Positions 9,707-18,352 of a stretch of 64,000 nt of DNA are shown here, piece by piece. Below the pieces are notes generated by a model. That model did not search any database. It had not been told where the DNA came from and saw only the letters and a program-made list of their open reading frames with translations. The DNA lies in NCBI RefSeq assembly GCF_017948595.1, contig NZ_JAGFBV010000016.1:45054-109053 (forward strand), in the 5' to 3' direction. Origin of the DNA: Flavobacterium geliluteum (GTDB taxonomy: Bacteria > Bacteroidota > Bacteroidia > Flavobacteriales > Flavobacteriaceae). The position numbers were made by a program, and so were the translations under genes. The stretch's first letter is position 1, and every line of letters begins with the position of its first letter.

Positions 9707-11623
9707 ATGAGCAAACGATATTCCATTTTATTTTTGTTTCTAATGATTGCTTTTTACGCTGATTTATCAGCACAGCAGATTCCGGGTAAAACAGAATGGT
9801 TTGACCCCAATAAGCCAGCTACAACCTATTGTAATCCGATCAATATTGGCTACAATTACACGACTAATAATCATAACGGAATTCCGGAATCGCGCCGTTC
9901 TAGCGCAGATCCAGTGATTATTAATTACAAAGGAGATTATTACTTGTTTGCCACCAATCAGGCAGGTTTTTTTTGGAGCAAAGATCTGGCCGACTGGAAT
10001 TTTGTTTACGGAAGTTTTCAAAGAAAACCTGCCGATGATGATCAATGTGCTCCTGCGGCTTGGGTTGTAAATGACACACTTTTTTATGTAGGTTCTACCT
10101 GGAAAAAAGACCATCCGGTTTGGAAAACAGCTGATCCAAAATCGGGTCGCTGGTTAAGACATGTTGACACAGCGATGTTACCCACCTGGGATCCTGCTAT
10201 TTTTCAGGACGACGACAAAAAAGTATATATGTATTATGGTTCAAGCGGAAAATTACCACTCGTAGGAGTTGAAGTAGATTATAAAACGTGGCTGCCAAAA
10301 GGAAATCAGGCAGATTATCGTAAATTATATGAAGCAACTGAAGTAGAAGATATTCAGCAGCCTTACGGCGAAATAAAAGCAGTCGTCAATTTAGATCCGT
10401 CCAATCATGGATGGGAACGTTTCGGCCCTAATAATGATATGGAGCCAGCACCATGGGGAAATTTTATAGAAGGGGCATGGATGACCAAACACAACGGAAA
10501 ATATTATATGCAATACGGCGCACCGGCAACCGAATTTAAAGGCTATGCAAATGGGGTTCATGTAGGTGATAATCCGTTAGGTCCATTCGTATATCAAAAA
10601 CACAATCCGATGTCTTATAAACCTGGTGGTTTTGTAATTGGTGCGGGACACGGAAATACTTTTGCAGACAATTACGGAAATTACTGGAATACAGGAACGT
10701 GTAAAATTTCGATAAAAGACCGATTTGAGCGTCGTATCGATATGTTTCCGGCAGGATTTGATAAAGATGATATCATGTATTCTATCACTTCCTACGGCGA
10801 TTTTCCAATCATGTTACCAACGCAACAGCGGGATCATACCAAAGGAGCTTCTTCGGGCTGGATGTTACTTTCATACAAAAAAGCGTTAACAGTTTCTTCT
10901 GCTGAAGAATGCAGCGAGGTTGAGACGCACAGGGTGGATAATGGAGGCAAAAAGGTATTCGAAAAATTTTGCTATAATGCAGAAAACCTGACCGATGAGA
11001 ATATTCAAACTTATTGGTCTGCTACAACAGATAAACCTGGCGAGTGGCTGCAACTTGATTTAGGCAGAAAGATGCAGATAAATGCCCTGCAAATTAATTA
11101 TGCAGATCACAAAGCCACACAATACAATAAAGCAATGGACATTTATTACCAATATAAAATTTACATGTCTGATGATGCTCAAAATTGGAAATTAGTGGTT
11201 GATAAATCCCAAAATGATAAAGATGCTCCTCACGATTACCTTGAGTTGATTCAACCAATCATGGCACGTTACATTAAAATGGAGAACATTCATAATGCTT
11301 CCGGACTATTTGCGATTTCAGATTTTAGAGTGTTTGGAAATGGATTGTTGGCGAAACCAAAAATGGTTAGTAATTTTAAAGTTGACAGAAATTTACAAGA
11401 TTCCCGCAATGCAATGATATCTTGGAAAAAGCAACCTGATGCCGTTGGATATACCATTTATTACGGAATAGAGAAGGATAAATTATACAATACGATCATG
11501 GTGTATGACGCTGATAAGTATGATTTTAGAGGCTTGGACAAAGGAACGAAGTACTTTTTTACGATTGAGGCTTTTAATGAAAATGGTATCGGTTTAAAAA
11601 ATAAGATTATTGAAGTAAAATAA
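9707..11623 (+). CDS. GH43-like glycosidase with discoidin and FN3 domains
   Basis: This 638-residue secreted protein has a signal peptide ending near SAQQ. Residues about 50-400 form a five-bladed propeller of GH43 type, with SSADPVIINYKGDYYLF, WDPAIFQDDDKKVYMYYG and EGAWMTKHNGKYYMQY supplying the expected acidic residues. Residues about 420-545 match an F5/8 type C (discoidin, CBM32-like) module with TDENIQTYWSA and LQLDLG. Residues about 550-638 resemble a fibronectin III domain. The known activities of GH43 (arabinosidases, xylosidases, galactosidases) do not match a beta-1,2-glucan, so it may trim side groups or belong to a separate transcript: a strong terminator precedes it. Specificity cannot be read from the sequence. 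Confidence 0.85.
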   Translation: MSKRYSILFLFLMIAFYADLSAQQIPGKTEWFDPNKPATTYCNPINIGYNYTTNNHNGIPESRRSSADPVIINYKGDYYLFATNQAGFFWSKDLADWNFVYGSFQRKPADDDQCAPAAWVVNDTLFYVGSTWKKDHPVWKTADPKSGRWLRHVDTAMLPTWDPAIFQDDDKKVYMYYGSSGKLPLVGVEVDYKTWLPKGNQADYRKLYEATEVEDIQQPYGEIKAVVNLDPSNHGWERFGPNNDMEPAPWGNFIEGAWMTKHNGKYYMQYGAPATEFKGYANGVHVGDNPLGPFVYQKHNPMSYKPGGFVIGAGHGNTFADNYGNYWNTGTCKISIKDRFERRIDMFPAGFDKDDIMYSITSYGDFPIMLPTQQRDHTKGASSGWMLLSYKKALTVSSAEECSEVETHRVDNGGKKVFEKFCYNAENLTDENIQTYWSATTDKPGEWLQLDLGRKMQINALQINYADHKATQYNKAMDIYYQYKIYMSDDAQNWKLVVDKSQNDKDAPHDYLELIQPIMARYIKMENIHNASGLFAISDFRVFGNGLLAKPKMVSNFKVDRNLQDSRNAMISWKKQPDAVGYTIYYGIEKDKLYNTIMVYDADKYDFRGLDKGTKYFFTIEAFNENGIGLKNKIIEVK

Positions 11624-11731
11624 TTTTGTTTCGAATTTCTGAAAAGGTTTAAAAAAACTACGTCGGGTTGTAAAGAATTTTGTTCTTTTGTGAAACCAAT
11701 AAAACTAAAACCCAAAAAACACAATTAACCT

Positions 11732-13120
11732 ATGAAAAAAACGATTCTTTTAACTGCAGTGCTTTTAAGCGGATTAACTTCATTTGCACAATCAAATGAC
11801 GAAAAAAACATTAAATCATTTTACAGAAAAGCGCTAACCGACTCCAAATGTTATATGTGGTTAGAGTATTTGTCTAATGATATAGGAAGTCGCTTATCGG
11901 GTTCTGAAAGTGCTGCAAAAGCAGTACAATACACAAAATCGCAGTTAGAAACTTTAGGTCTTGACAAAGTATATTTGCAAGAAGTCATGGTACCGCATTG
12001 GGTACGTGGCGAAAAAGAAACTGCCTATATTCTAGACAATAAAACCAAGACAGTTGTGCCAATTTGCGCCCTTGGAAGTTCTGTTGCAACTCCAAAAACT
12101 GGAATCACTGCCGAAGTTATTGAAGTAAAAGGAATAGCAGATTTAGCTGTATTAGGAGATAAAGTAAAAGGAAAAATTGTGTTTTATAACAGACCAATGG
12201 ACCCAGAAAATATTGAGACTTTCAAATCGTACGGAGCTTGTGTAGATCAAAGATATGCAGGAGCAAAAGAAGCGGCAAAATTAGGAGCAGTAGGAACGAT
12301 CGTTCGTTCGATGAATTTGCGTCTGGATGATTTTCCGCATACTGGTAATCAAAGTTATGGTGATTTGCCAAAAGAACAGTACATTCCAACAGCCGCTATT
12401 AGTACCAATGGCGCCGAGTTATTGAGTGAATCTTTAAAAAATAATCCAAGTCTGAAATTCTATTTTAAACAATCTTGCGAGACTTTGCCAGACGTTTTAT
12501 CATATAATGTGATTGGCGAAATTACAGGAAAAGACCATCCGGAAGATATCATGGTTGTTGGCGGACATTTGGATTCTTGGGATTTAGCAGATGGTTCACA
12601 TGATGATGGGGCTGGTGTGGTGCAAAGTATGGAAGCAATTCGAATTTTGAAAAGTTTTAATTATAAGCCTAAAAATACGATTCGTGTTGTCTTGTTTATG
12701 AATGAAGAAAACGGTACCAGAGGTGGAAAAAAATACGAAGAGGTTGCTAAACAGAATAAAGAAAACCACATTTTTGCATTAGAAAGTGATTCTGGCGGAT
12801 TTACTCCTAGAGGATTTTCTATTGATGCAGATGATGCGAATTTGAAAAAAATTCAAGGCTACAAAGACTTTTTTGAACCGTATATGGTGCATAGTTTTAC
12901 AATTGGCCACGGTGGTTCTGATATTGATCCTTTAACTTCTAAAACATTAGTAAAAGTAGGTCTTAAACCCGATTCACAACGTTATTTTGATTACCATCAC
13001 GCAGCAAATGATAAATTTGATGCTATCAACAAAAGAGAATTAGAACTTGGTGCTGCCACTATGGCTTCGTTACTCTATTTAGTAGATCAAAACGGAATCG
13101 TGTTGCCAGCTTCTAACTAA
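11732..13120 (+). CDS. Secreted M28-family metallopeptidase
   Basis: This 462-residue protein has a signal peptide (cleavage near SFAQS), a protease-associated insert (about 110-250) and an M28 di-zinc catalytic core. Visible ligand motifs are GGHLDSWDLADGSHDDGAG (first His is residue 279, then the bridging Asp), MNEENGTRGG (catalytic and ligand Glu), ESDSGGF and YHHAANDKFD. It is closest in layout to carboxypeptidase Q-like dipeptidases. It is expected to act in the periplasm or outside the cell on short peptides. It follows the glycan genes in the same direction but with its own 108-base leader and terminator, so a functional link to the PUL is doubtful. Confidence 0.92.
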   Translation: MKKTILLTAVLLSGLTSFAQSNDEKNIKSFYRKALTDSKCYMWLEYLSNDIGSRLSGSESAAKAVQYTKSQLETLGLDKVYLQEVMVPHWVRGEKETAYILDNKTKTVVPICALGSSVATPKTGITAEVIEVKGIADLAVLGDKVKGKIVFYNRPMDPENIETFKSYGACVDQRYAGAKEAAKLGAVGTIVRSMNLRLDDFPHTGNQSYGDLPKEQYIPTAAISTNGAELLSESLKNNPSLKFYFKQSCETLPDVLSYNVIGEITGKDHPEDIMVVGGHLDSWDLADGSHDDGAGVVQSMEAIRILKSFNYKPKNTIRVVLFMNEENGTRGGKKYEEVAKQNKENHIFALESDSGGFTPRGFSIDADDANLKKIQGYKDFFEPYMVHSFTIGHGGSDIDPLTSKTLVKVGLKPDSQRYFDYHHAANDKFDAINKRELELGAATMASLLYLVDQNGIVLPASN

Positions 13121-13144
13121 GAGTTTAGAAATAATAGTCATAAG

Positions 13145-13171
13145 AAAGCCACTTTAAGAGTGGCTTTTTTT
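13145..13171 (+). terminator. Terminator after the M28 peptidase
   Basis: The arms AAAGCCACT (13145-13153) and AGTGGCTTT (13159-13167) pair perfectly and are followed by T-rich sequence. The next gene is on the other strand and ends about 15 bases away, so the site may serve both. Confidence 0.9.
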
Positions 13172-13186
13172 GCTATAAATTGGAGC

Positions 13187-13492
13187 TTAAAGTTTCATTA
13201 TAATGAGATAATATAGAAAAGCAATCGGAATATTGGATAACAGAATTAAAATTTTTACCGCAATATCTTTGCGCTGCTGGCTTTTACGAACAAATAGATC
13301 TGTTAAATGAGACAGCATGATAAGATTAAGCAGAATGGCAGAAGCGATAAAAGGGGCAGCAATAATTAAAATGTCAGCGCTCTGCTTTGCTGTGATATAA
13401 AGTATAAATAGCAACGTACTAATAACAAAGCTTCCTATGGCTAATTCTGTAGATTGCTGTTCTTGAAAAGATGCTGAGGTATAAATTTTCAT
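13187..13492 (-). CDS. Small membrane protein, function unknown
   Basis: Not recognised. It is 101 residues with a polar N-terminus and three hydrophobic segments (about 18-37, 40-62, 76-98), and a short basic stretch (RKSQQRKD) between the second and third. It begins 6 bases after the Coq4-like gene ends, so the two are probably co-transcribed. The start is an ATG. It could be a membrane partner of the Coq4-like protein, but nothing in the sequence demands that. Confidence 0.6.
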   Translation of the reverse strand: MKIYTSASFQEQQSTELAIGSFVISTLLFILYITAKQSADILIIAAPFIASAILLNLIMLSHLTDLFVRKSQQRKDIAVKILILLSNIPIAFLYYLIIMKL

Positions 13493-13498
13493 AAAATT

Positions 13499-13951
13499 TT
13501 AAATTTTAAAAGTAGTTTGGATGGACTCAATAGGAGTAAGGAGCATTTTAGAAAAATCCAGATAATAAAAAGGAAGTGCCTTTTGTCCTTTTTTATATTT
13601 TTTTAAAAAATACCCAATTTCAGTAGGATAAAATAACGTTCCCGAAAGAATAACCAAGAATAAATACAGGCTCTTTTTTCTATTTCCTAAAAGGTAATAC
13701 TGCATGGCGATTTCGTCTTGAACCGAAATTCCAGTATTGGTTAGGACGTGAATAACATCATGATCTTCTAGTTTTTCCTGAATATCAAAATTATTTTGCA
13801 TAAGAAAATCGCCAATTCCGCGACCTAAACTTCCCGTTGGAAAGTCTAATAATTCTTCTTTGGTAATATCCCAAGGCGCATTTCTTTTGATGTATTTTTG
13901 ATATGGTTTTCTCGACCATTCATACATTTTTTCAATAAATAGATCTTTCAT
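13499..13951 (-). CDS. Coq4-like protein
   Basis: This 150-residue protein carries the Coq4 metal-site pattern HDxxH followed by 11 residues and Glu: His64, Asp65, His68 and Glu80 here. Around it are Coq4-like helices (PTGSLGRGIGDFL, then DEIAMQYYLLGNRKKS). In eukaryotes and some bacteria Coq4 acts at C1 of the ubiquinone ring. Flavobacteria make menaquinone, so the job must be another one, possibly binding a prenylated lipid. It sits upstream of, and close to, a small three-helix membrane protein. Assignment to the family rests on the metal motif and overall layout; the function is unknown. Confidence 0.7.
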   Translation of the reverse strand: MKDLFIEKMYEWSRKPYQKYIKRNAPWDITKEELLDFPTGSLGRGIGDFLMQNNFDIQEKLEDHDVIHVLTNTGISVQDEIAMQYYLLGNRKKSLYLFLVILSGTLFYPTEIGYFLKKYKKGQKALPFYYLDFSKMLLTPIESIQTTFKI

Positions 13952-13994
13952 ATAAATTTTTTAAAAGTACTTTGTTTTTCAAAGTATAATGAGA

Positions 13995-14018
13995 AATAAA
14001 AAAGCATTACTATGCTTC
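13995..14018 (-). terminator. Terminator downstream of the YiiX-like gene
   Basis: Short perfect arms AAGCAT (14002-14007) and ATGCTT (14012-14017) enclose a 4-base loop. On the minus strand the stem is followed by a run of T. It lies 42 bases past the stop of the gene at 14060. Confidence 0.6.
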
Positions 14019-14059
14019 TTTATTCTGCTATTTGACTTTTCAGTGTTTCGTTTTTTTGT

Positions 14060-14737
14060 TTAGTAGTTGTCAATGATTGTTTCTAAGAGTTCCGACTCAA
14101 AAAGGTTAGAAGGTGCTACTACTTTTTCCTTGAGGGGAATATGATTTCCGTATCTTTGTTTCAAAATTTCCTGTACACGTTGATCATTTAAATTAAATTC
14201 TTTCAAAGCATGCAAAGGGCATAAAGTAATTCCAGCACCATTTTTGTATATTTTCCAAACCAATTCAGAGCAATAAATACGCTGATCTGTCCATTCAAAA
14301 AAGGCATCATATTCTTTTCCATCAAGCTGCTGACTGTAATTTTGCATTTTTTGTACGACAACAGGAGTTAAAAGCTGGTCAGCATTTTTTAATCTTTTTA
14401 TAACATAGTTATTGTCTTTTCCATGCTGAATCCATTCGTTAAACGGAGTCAGTTTTACAGGCTGAACAGCTTCAAAAACAAACCATTTTCCGTCTATTGC
14501 GTAAATAATACCACAATGCGAAAATTTTGAATTAGTTGCAATTCGCACTGCTTCACATTGAGGAGATTGCGAGGTTTGAAAAATAATATCGCCATCTTTA
14601 AGTTTACTTTCTATGGTGTTTTCTGTCTTTGTTTTTAAAAACGGATTGTTAGGGAAGACAGACATTGCTACAAACAGTACAAGGCCAAAACTTAGCAGAA
14701 ACGTAATTCCAAGAAACACATATTTTTGTTTTTTCAT
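14060..14737 (-). CDS. YiiX-like permuted papain-fold hydrolase
   Basis: This 225-residue protein has one N-terminal membrane anchor (about 7-28) and a periplasmic circularly permuted NlpC/P60-type domain. The expected dyad is present: His74 in KFSHCGI and Cys156 in YCSELVWKIY, with Glu89 in VFEAV as the third polar residue. The start of the domain, LKDGDIIFQT, is typical of the YiiX/YebB group, which is thought to cleave amide or ester bonds in peptidoglycan or lipids. It is flanked by terminators and appears to be a single-gene unit. The fold is well supported; the substrate is not known. Confidence 0.85.
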   Translation of the reverse strand: MKKQKYVFLGITFLLSFGLVLFVAMSVFPNNPFLKTKTENTIESKLKDGDIIFQTSQSPQCEAVRIATNSKFSHCGIIYAIDGKWFVFEAVQPVKLTPFNEWIQHGKDNNYVIKRLKNADQLLTPVVVQKMQNYSQQLDGKEYDAFFEWTDQRIYCSELVWKIYKNGAGITLCPLHALKEFNLNDQRVQEILKQRYGNHIPLKEKVVAPSNLFESELLETIIDNY

Positions 14738-14847
14738 CTTTTTATTTTAAATGCTAAAAGTACATTATTACACTTTAGGAGGATTATCTTTTTTTTAATA
14801 CTTTAACAATGATTAAAAGAACTTTGAATTACAAAGTAAATCATAAA

Positions 14848-14883
14848 AAAAATAGTTGCCAAATTAATTGACAACTATTTTTT
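14848..14883. terminator. Bidirectional terminator
   Basis: AATAGTTG (14851-14858) pairs with CAACTATT (14872-14879), and the inner CAA/TTG pair extends the stem. A-runs on the left and T-runs on the right let it work on either strand. It ends the minus-strand gene at 14905. Confidence 0.8.
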
Positions 14884-14904
14884 AAAATATATTTTTAAGA
14901 AATT

Positions 14905-15795
14905 TTAGATTCTAAAAATTCCTCCAACAGCAATAATTCTCTGAAAGAAGAAAAATTCCTGCGAAGCAGTATCTTCATTCCTTTGCGTGGTTCTAATGTC
15001 CTGCATATTGATGTAGCCACCTTTTAACTCACCCTGAAGGTAGAAATGCTTAAAAAACGTAAAGTTGATACCCGCCTTTGCAGACATCCCATAACCTGAT
15101 ATATGAAAATCGTCATGGCGTTCTTTACCTAAAAGCATGGTATTGGTTTTTGGGTACAAAATTCCTCCCCCTAAACCTTCTGTTAAGTTAATCTGCACTT
15201 TATCTGTATTGGGCAAACCAAACCATTTCGAAATATCGTCATGTCTTGAAACCTCAGTATTAACATAGTTCAAACCATCTGTATGTTCGTACATTAAAAA
15301 AGCAGTATTAGTGTCAGGATTACCACCTTCAGCAGCAGCACCTTGAGACATATCTACAGGTGTGTTATTGTAAACTCCGTTGTGAATAGATCCTGCCTGA
15401 TCAGCAGGTAAATCAATATACCCCGTAACATTGGCCGTTTGATTTTGAGTCATCACATATTTCATGTGATCCCAACCGATAGCAACACTATAATGATCGT
15501 TAATGAAATACCCCAATCTAAAATTAGTTTGAGGAATGGTCATGTTTGCCGGATTTATATAATCAAGATGATATCCTTTTGGCTTATCATGTGCTTTCAT
15601 GTCTGCTACTGTAAAGTTATAATCTTTTCCTCTAAATGTTACATCAGATTTAGAGTAACTTTCTCTGTTACCTCCCCAGGAAACAAAGAATTTCCCTTTA
15701 TTATGAGCTGTGTATTTTTGTACTGCGATTTCTTCCTGAGCAAATGTGTTTATTGAAAAACACAACATAAAAAAAAATATAATTTTTGCTTTCAA
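14905..15795 (-). CDS. Predicted outer-membrane beta-barrel protein
   Basis: This 296-residue protein has a signal peptide cleaved near TFAQ. Alternating hydrophobic and polar segments (FFVSWGGNRESY, FRLGYFINDHYSVAIGWDH, GYGMSAKAGINFTFFKHFYLQGELKGGYINM) end in an aromatic-rich strand, GGIFRI. This is the pattern of a small outer-membrane barrel; no known channel family is recognised. The start at 15795 is a TTG, preferred because it supplies the basic n-region (Lys-Ala-Lys) of the signal peptide; the first ATG would remove it. It lies 19 bases downstream of kdsA, so the two may share a transcript. Confidence 0.75.
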   Translation of the reverse strand: MKAKIIFFFMLCFSINTFAQEEIAVQKYTAHNKGKFFVSWGGNRESYSKSDVTFRGKDYNFTVADMKAHDKPKGYHLDYINPANMTIPQTNFRLGYFINDHYSVAIGWDHMKYVMTQNQTANVTGYIDLPADQAGSIHNGVYNNTPVDMSQGAAAEGGNPDTNTAFLMYEHTDGLNYVNTEVSRHDDISKWFGLPNTDKVQINLTEGLGGGILYPKTNTMLLGKERHDDFHISGYGMSAKAGINFTFFKHFYLQGELKGGYINMQDIRTTQRNEDTASQEFFFFQRIIAVGGIFRI

Positions 15796-15814
15796 TTGAA
15801 AATAATATTAAAAA

Positions 15815-16633
15815 TTAAAATGTATTGATTGTTTTTCTAATCGCTACCAATTTGGTCATCAAACCTTCAAAATAGTCCAAATGAAGCATGTTAGCACCAT
15901 CACTTTTTGCATTAGCAGGATCAAAATGGGTTTCTATAAAAATACCATCAACACCAACAGCAATTCCCGCTTTGGCAACAGTTTCAATCATGTCAGGTCT
16001 TCCGCCCGTAACACCCGCAGTTTGGTTAGGCTGTTGCAAAGAATGCGTTACATCCAAAACCGTCGTAGCATATTGCTGCATCGTCGGGATACCTCTGTAA
16101 TCTACAATCATATCCTGATAACCAAACATAGTACCACGATCTGTAACCATCACATTTTCGTTGTGGCAGTCCAGTACTTTTTGTACCGCATGTTTCATGC
16201 TTTCCGGACTCATAAATTGCCCTTTTTTCAGGTTGACCACTTTTCCTGTGTTGGCAGCTGCCACAACAAGATCGGTTTGACGCACCAGAAAAGCAGGAAT
16301 TTGCAAAACATCTACGTATTGTGCTGCCATATCCGCATCTTCATTGGTATGAATATCGGTCACGGTTGGAACGTGAAATGTTTCCGAAACTTTTCTTAAA
16401 ATTTTCAACGCTTTTTCATCACCAATTCCGGAAAAACTATCAATTCTAGAACGATTGGCTTTTTTAAATGATCCCTTAAAGACATAAGGAATCTGAAGTT
16501 TGTCGGTAATACCAACTAATTTTTCGGCAATTCTCAGCGCCATTTCTTCACCTTCTATAGCGCAAGGACCCGCCAATAAAAAGAAATTACCGCTTTCAGT
16601 ATGCTTAATTTGTGGAATATGTTGTATGTTCAT
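15815..16633 (-). CDS. kdsA: 3-deoxy-8-phosphooctulonate synthase (KdsA)
   Basis: This 272-residue protein matches KdsA throughout: LAGPCAIEGEE, FKGSFKKANRSRIDSF, IPAFLVRQTDLV, NLKKGQFMSPE, DRGTMFGYQ, DVTHSLQ and FIETHFDP. It condenses phosphoenolpyruvate with arabinose 5-phosphate to give Kdo 8-phosphate for lipopolysaccharide. The cysteine of AGPC, the His of DVTHS, the Glu of FIETH and the Asp of KSDGAN are the four ligands of the metal-dependent class II enzymes; the metal-independent E. coli type has Asn at the first position. A clear -7 box lies just upstream. Confidence 0.98.
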   Translation of the reverse strand: MNIQHIPQIKHTESGNFFLLAGPCAIEGEEMALRIAEKLVGITDKLQIPYVFKGSFKKANRSRIDSFSGIGDEKALKILRKVSETFHVPTVTDIHTNEDADMAAQYVDVLQIPAFLVRQTDLVVAAANTGKVVNLKKGQFMSPESMKHAVQKVLDCHNENVMVTDRGTMFGYQDMIVDYRGIPTMQQYATTVLDVTHSLQQPNQTAGVTGGRPDMIETVAKAGIAVGVDGIFIETHFDPANAKSDGANMLHLDYFEGLMTKLVAIRKTINTF

Positions 16634-16653
16634 AATATGTTTTTTTGACAGTG

Positions 16654-16661
16654 CAAAGGTA
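16654..16661 (-). promoter_or_regulatory. -7 box for kdsA
   Basis: Minus-strand TACCTTTG matches the Bacteroidota -7 consensus TANNTTTG exactly. It implies a 5' leader of roughly 15 bases. No convincing -33 TTG was seen at the right distance. Confidence 0.6.
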
Positions 16662-16704
16662 GTTATGATTTACTATTTACGGTTCTTGATTTAAGTTTTT
16701 TTTA

Positions 16705-16850
16705 AGAAGCTATTCCTGCTATTCGTTCCTATCTTTTTTTCCAAATCCTTTTTTTATTGGTCTTTGCAGGAGCTTCCGTTGGTCGCTCTGCCAAAACCAG
16801 AAAAAATAGGCTTTCTCAAAAAAGGATATTCACTGCTATCAGGGCTATTG
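16705..16850 (+). repeat. R1 palindromic intergenic repeat, copy 1 (expanded)
   Basis: The outer ends resemble the other R1 copies (AGAAGCTATTCCTGCT on the left, TATCAGGGCT on the right), but the central hairpin is longer. A stem runs roughly from CCTTTTTTTATTGG to CCAGAAAAAATAGG, continuing inward with CTTTGCAG against CTCTGCCAA. It fills most of the 312-base gap between kdsA and the acetyltransferase gene. Confidence 0.6.
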
Positions 16851-16945
16851 CTATACGTTTTCAAGAAATTTCAGGAATGCCTTAATCGTAATCAATTTAA
16901 AAATTAGCGTAAATTAGTGCAGTTCGCAGCAAGAAGAATTCAACA

Positions 16946-17743
16946 TTATTTGTCGATTGTAATGTTAAATTCGGTTTCCAGAATAGTCGGTAATTGATCC
17001 TTTTCAATAGATACAATTTCGCTTGTTCCATTAGTAACCGATTTGATTGCGTTTTTAAAAAGCATTTTTTTGCCCAACGGATTTTGCAAAACAACAATTA
17101 AGTTTTGTACAAAAAACGAGTCAGGATGCGAGTAATTATAATGATTGGCAGGTTTAAAGTCAATCCATTTTTGTGGCGTCAAATCAAAGGAATACAAATT
17201 AGACCATTCTTTTCCAATTAAAACACGGAGTAAAAAGTCACCCTCTTCGGTTGTAACCAAAGTAAAAGTATCAAAATCATGCTGAATCTCACGATCGGTT
17301 TGGCTGAGTTTCAAAGGTTCTCTGATACTGTTACCGCCAAAGCCCAAATCAATCAAATACGCTTCATTTTCGATCGTTGCAATGATCGCCAAATGTGTTT
17401 TAGGATTTTGCCCGGGATTCACCAGAGGGCGTGCTGCAACATAGTAATGCGGAACACCAATTTCCTGCAATGCGAGAGAAAACAAACCATTAATCTGATA
17501 GCAATATCCACCTCGATTTTTATGAACAATTTGGTCTACAATATCATCACCCGACAGCGAGATAATTTTTCCTGCCTGAACATCAATATTTTCAAAAGGA
17601 ACACTAAATAGCTGACATTGCATGAGCTTTTTGATGCCTTCAAAATTTAATTCTATTGGTCCAAAAAACTTAATTCTGTCTAAATAATGCTGTAAATTAA
17701 AACTTAAAGCTTCAATTTTAGTATGATTTTTTGATTGTTGCAT
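16946..17743 (-). CDS. Arylamine N-acetyltransferase
   Basis: This 265-residue protein has the complete NAT catalytic triad in the usual spacing: Cys81 in RGGYCYQIN, His117 in KTHLAII and Asp132 in LIDLGFGG. The N-terminal SVPFENIDV motif is also present. It transfers an acetyl group from acetyl-CoA to arylamines, hydrazines or related substrates in the cytoplasm. Length is normal for the family. It is the last gene of a minus-strand run that starts at prmA; 70 bases separate it from the preceding lipoprotein gene. Confidence 0.95.
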   Translation of the reverse strand: MQQSKNHTKIEALSFNLQHYLDRIKFFGPIELNFEGIKKLMQCQLFSVPFENIDVQAGKIISLSGDDIVDQIVHKNRGGYCYQINGLFSLALQEIGVPHYYVAARPLVNPGQNPKTHLAIIATIENEAYLIDLGFGGNSIREPLKLSQTDREIQHDFDTFTLVTTEEGDFLLRVLIGKEWSNLYSFDLTPQKWIDFKPANHYNYSHPDSFFVQNLIVVLQNPLGKKMLFKNAIKSVTNGTSEIVSIEKDQLPTILETEFNITIDK

Positions 17744-17813
17744 TCTTTCTAAAATTATATTTTTCGGTTATGTTTTAATCAGTTTGCTGGGTTTACAATC
17801 AAATGCGATACAT

Positions 17814-18263
17814 TTATTGCTTCAATCTCAATCCCATCGGAACCATCAAAATACCTTTTTCGTAAACATTAAGATAAAGTGTTACCGGTTTTTTTTGTCC
17901 TTCCCATTTAAGTTCGTACACATTAAGAAATCCGGCACCCATGTCGCTTCTTTTGCTAGGGAAAGGACAGCAGGTTTCTAATCGTGTATAGGTGATTTTT
18001 TCTCCATTAGGGCCCGCCAAAGCATTCAGAAACCGATTTTCGTTAAGGGCTTCGTCTCTGGTATTTTGATAAAAAATATTAACGGGATAGTCAGGGTCAT
18101 AACCATACTTTTTGTCTTTGCTAAACAAAGTAATGGCAAAAGTATTGTCTTTCTTCAAAATCAGATCGGGTGCGTTGTCATCTACATTTTTCAAAGTCGA
18201 TCTCGTACTTACACAAGAAGCTGTTAAAATAAGTATGGCGATAAAAAAAGCTGTTTTTTTCAT
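17814..18263 (-). CDS. Small lipoprotein, function unknown
   Basis: Not recognised. With the ATG at 18263 the product is 149 residues and starts with a clean lipoprotein signal, lipobox cysteine Cys17 (LTASC). A longer reading to 18350 would bury that signal 29 residues inside the protein and is rejected. After the lipobox come acidic, beta-rich stretches (DLILKKDNTFAITLFSKDKKYG) and a conserved-looking Cys-Cys pair (RLETCCPF). A -7 box lies 18 bases upstream, so it can be transcribed on its own as well as from upstream. Confidence 0.75.
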   Translation of the reverse strand: MKKTAFFIAILILTASCVSTRSTLKNVDDNAPDLILKKDNTFAITLFSKDKKYGYDPDYPVNIFYQNTRDEALNENRFLNALAGPNGEKITYTRLETCCPFPSKRSDMGAGFLNVYELKWEGQKKPVTLYLNVYEKGILMVPMGLRLKQ

Positions 18264-18280
18264 AGTTTGAGATATTGATA

Positions 18281-18288
18281 CAAATGTA
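18281..18288 (-). promoter_or_regulatory. -7 box for the small lipoprotein gene
   Basis: Minus-strand TACATTTG matches TANNTTTG exactly, 18 bases before the chosen ATG. This supports the shorter start. A TTG 14 bases further upstream is closer than the usual -33 spacing. Confidence 0.45.
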
Positions 18289-18352
18289 AAAAGTTTTTTG
18301 CCAAAGACTAAAGGATTAAAAAGTAAAAAAATCACTTCAATTTGCTTCATTC

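Noticed and set aside
17814..18263. Naming this lipoprotein an octulosonate-phosphate enzyme because kdsA is nearby
   Set aside because: It is a 149-residue lipoprotein with no aldolase or synthase motif, and another gene lies between them.
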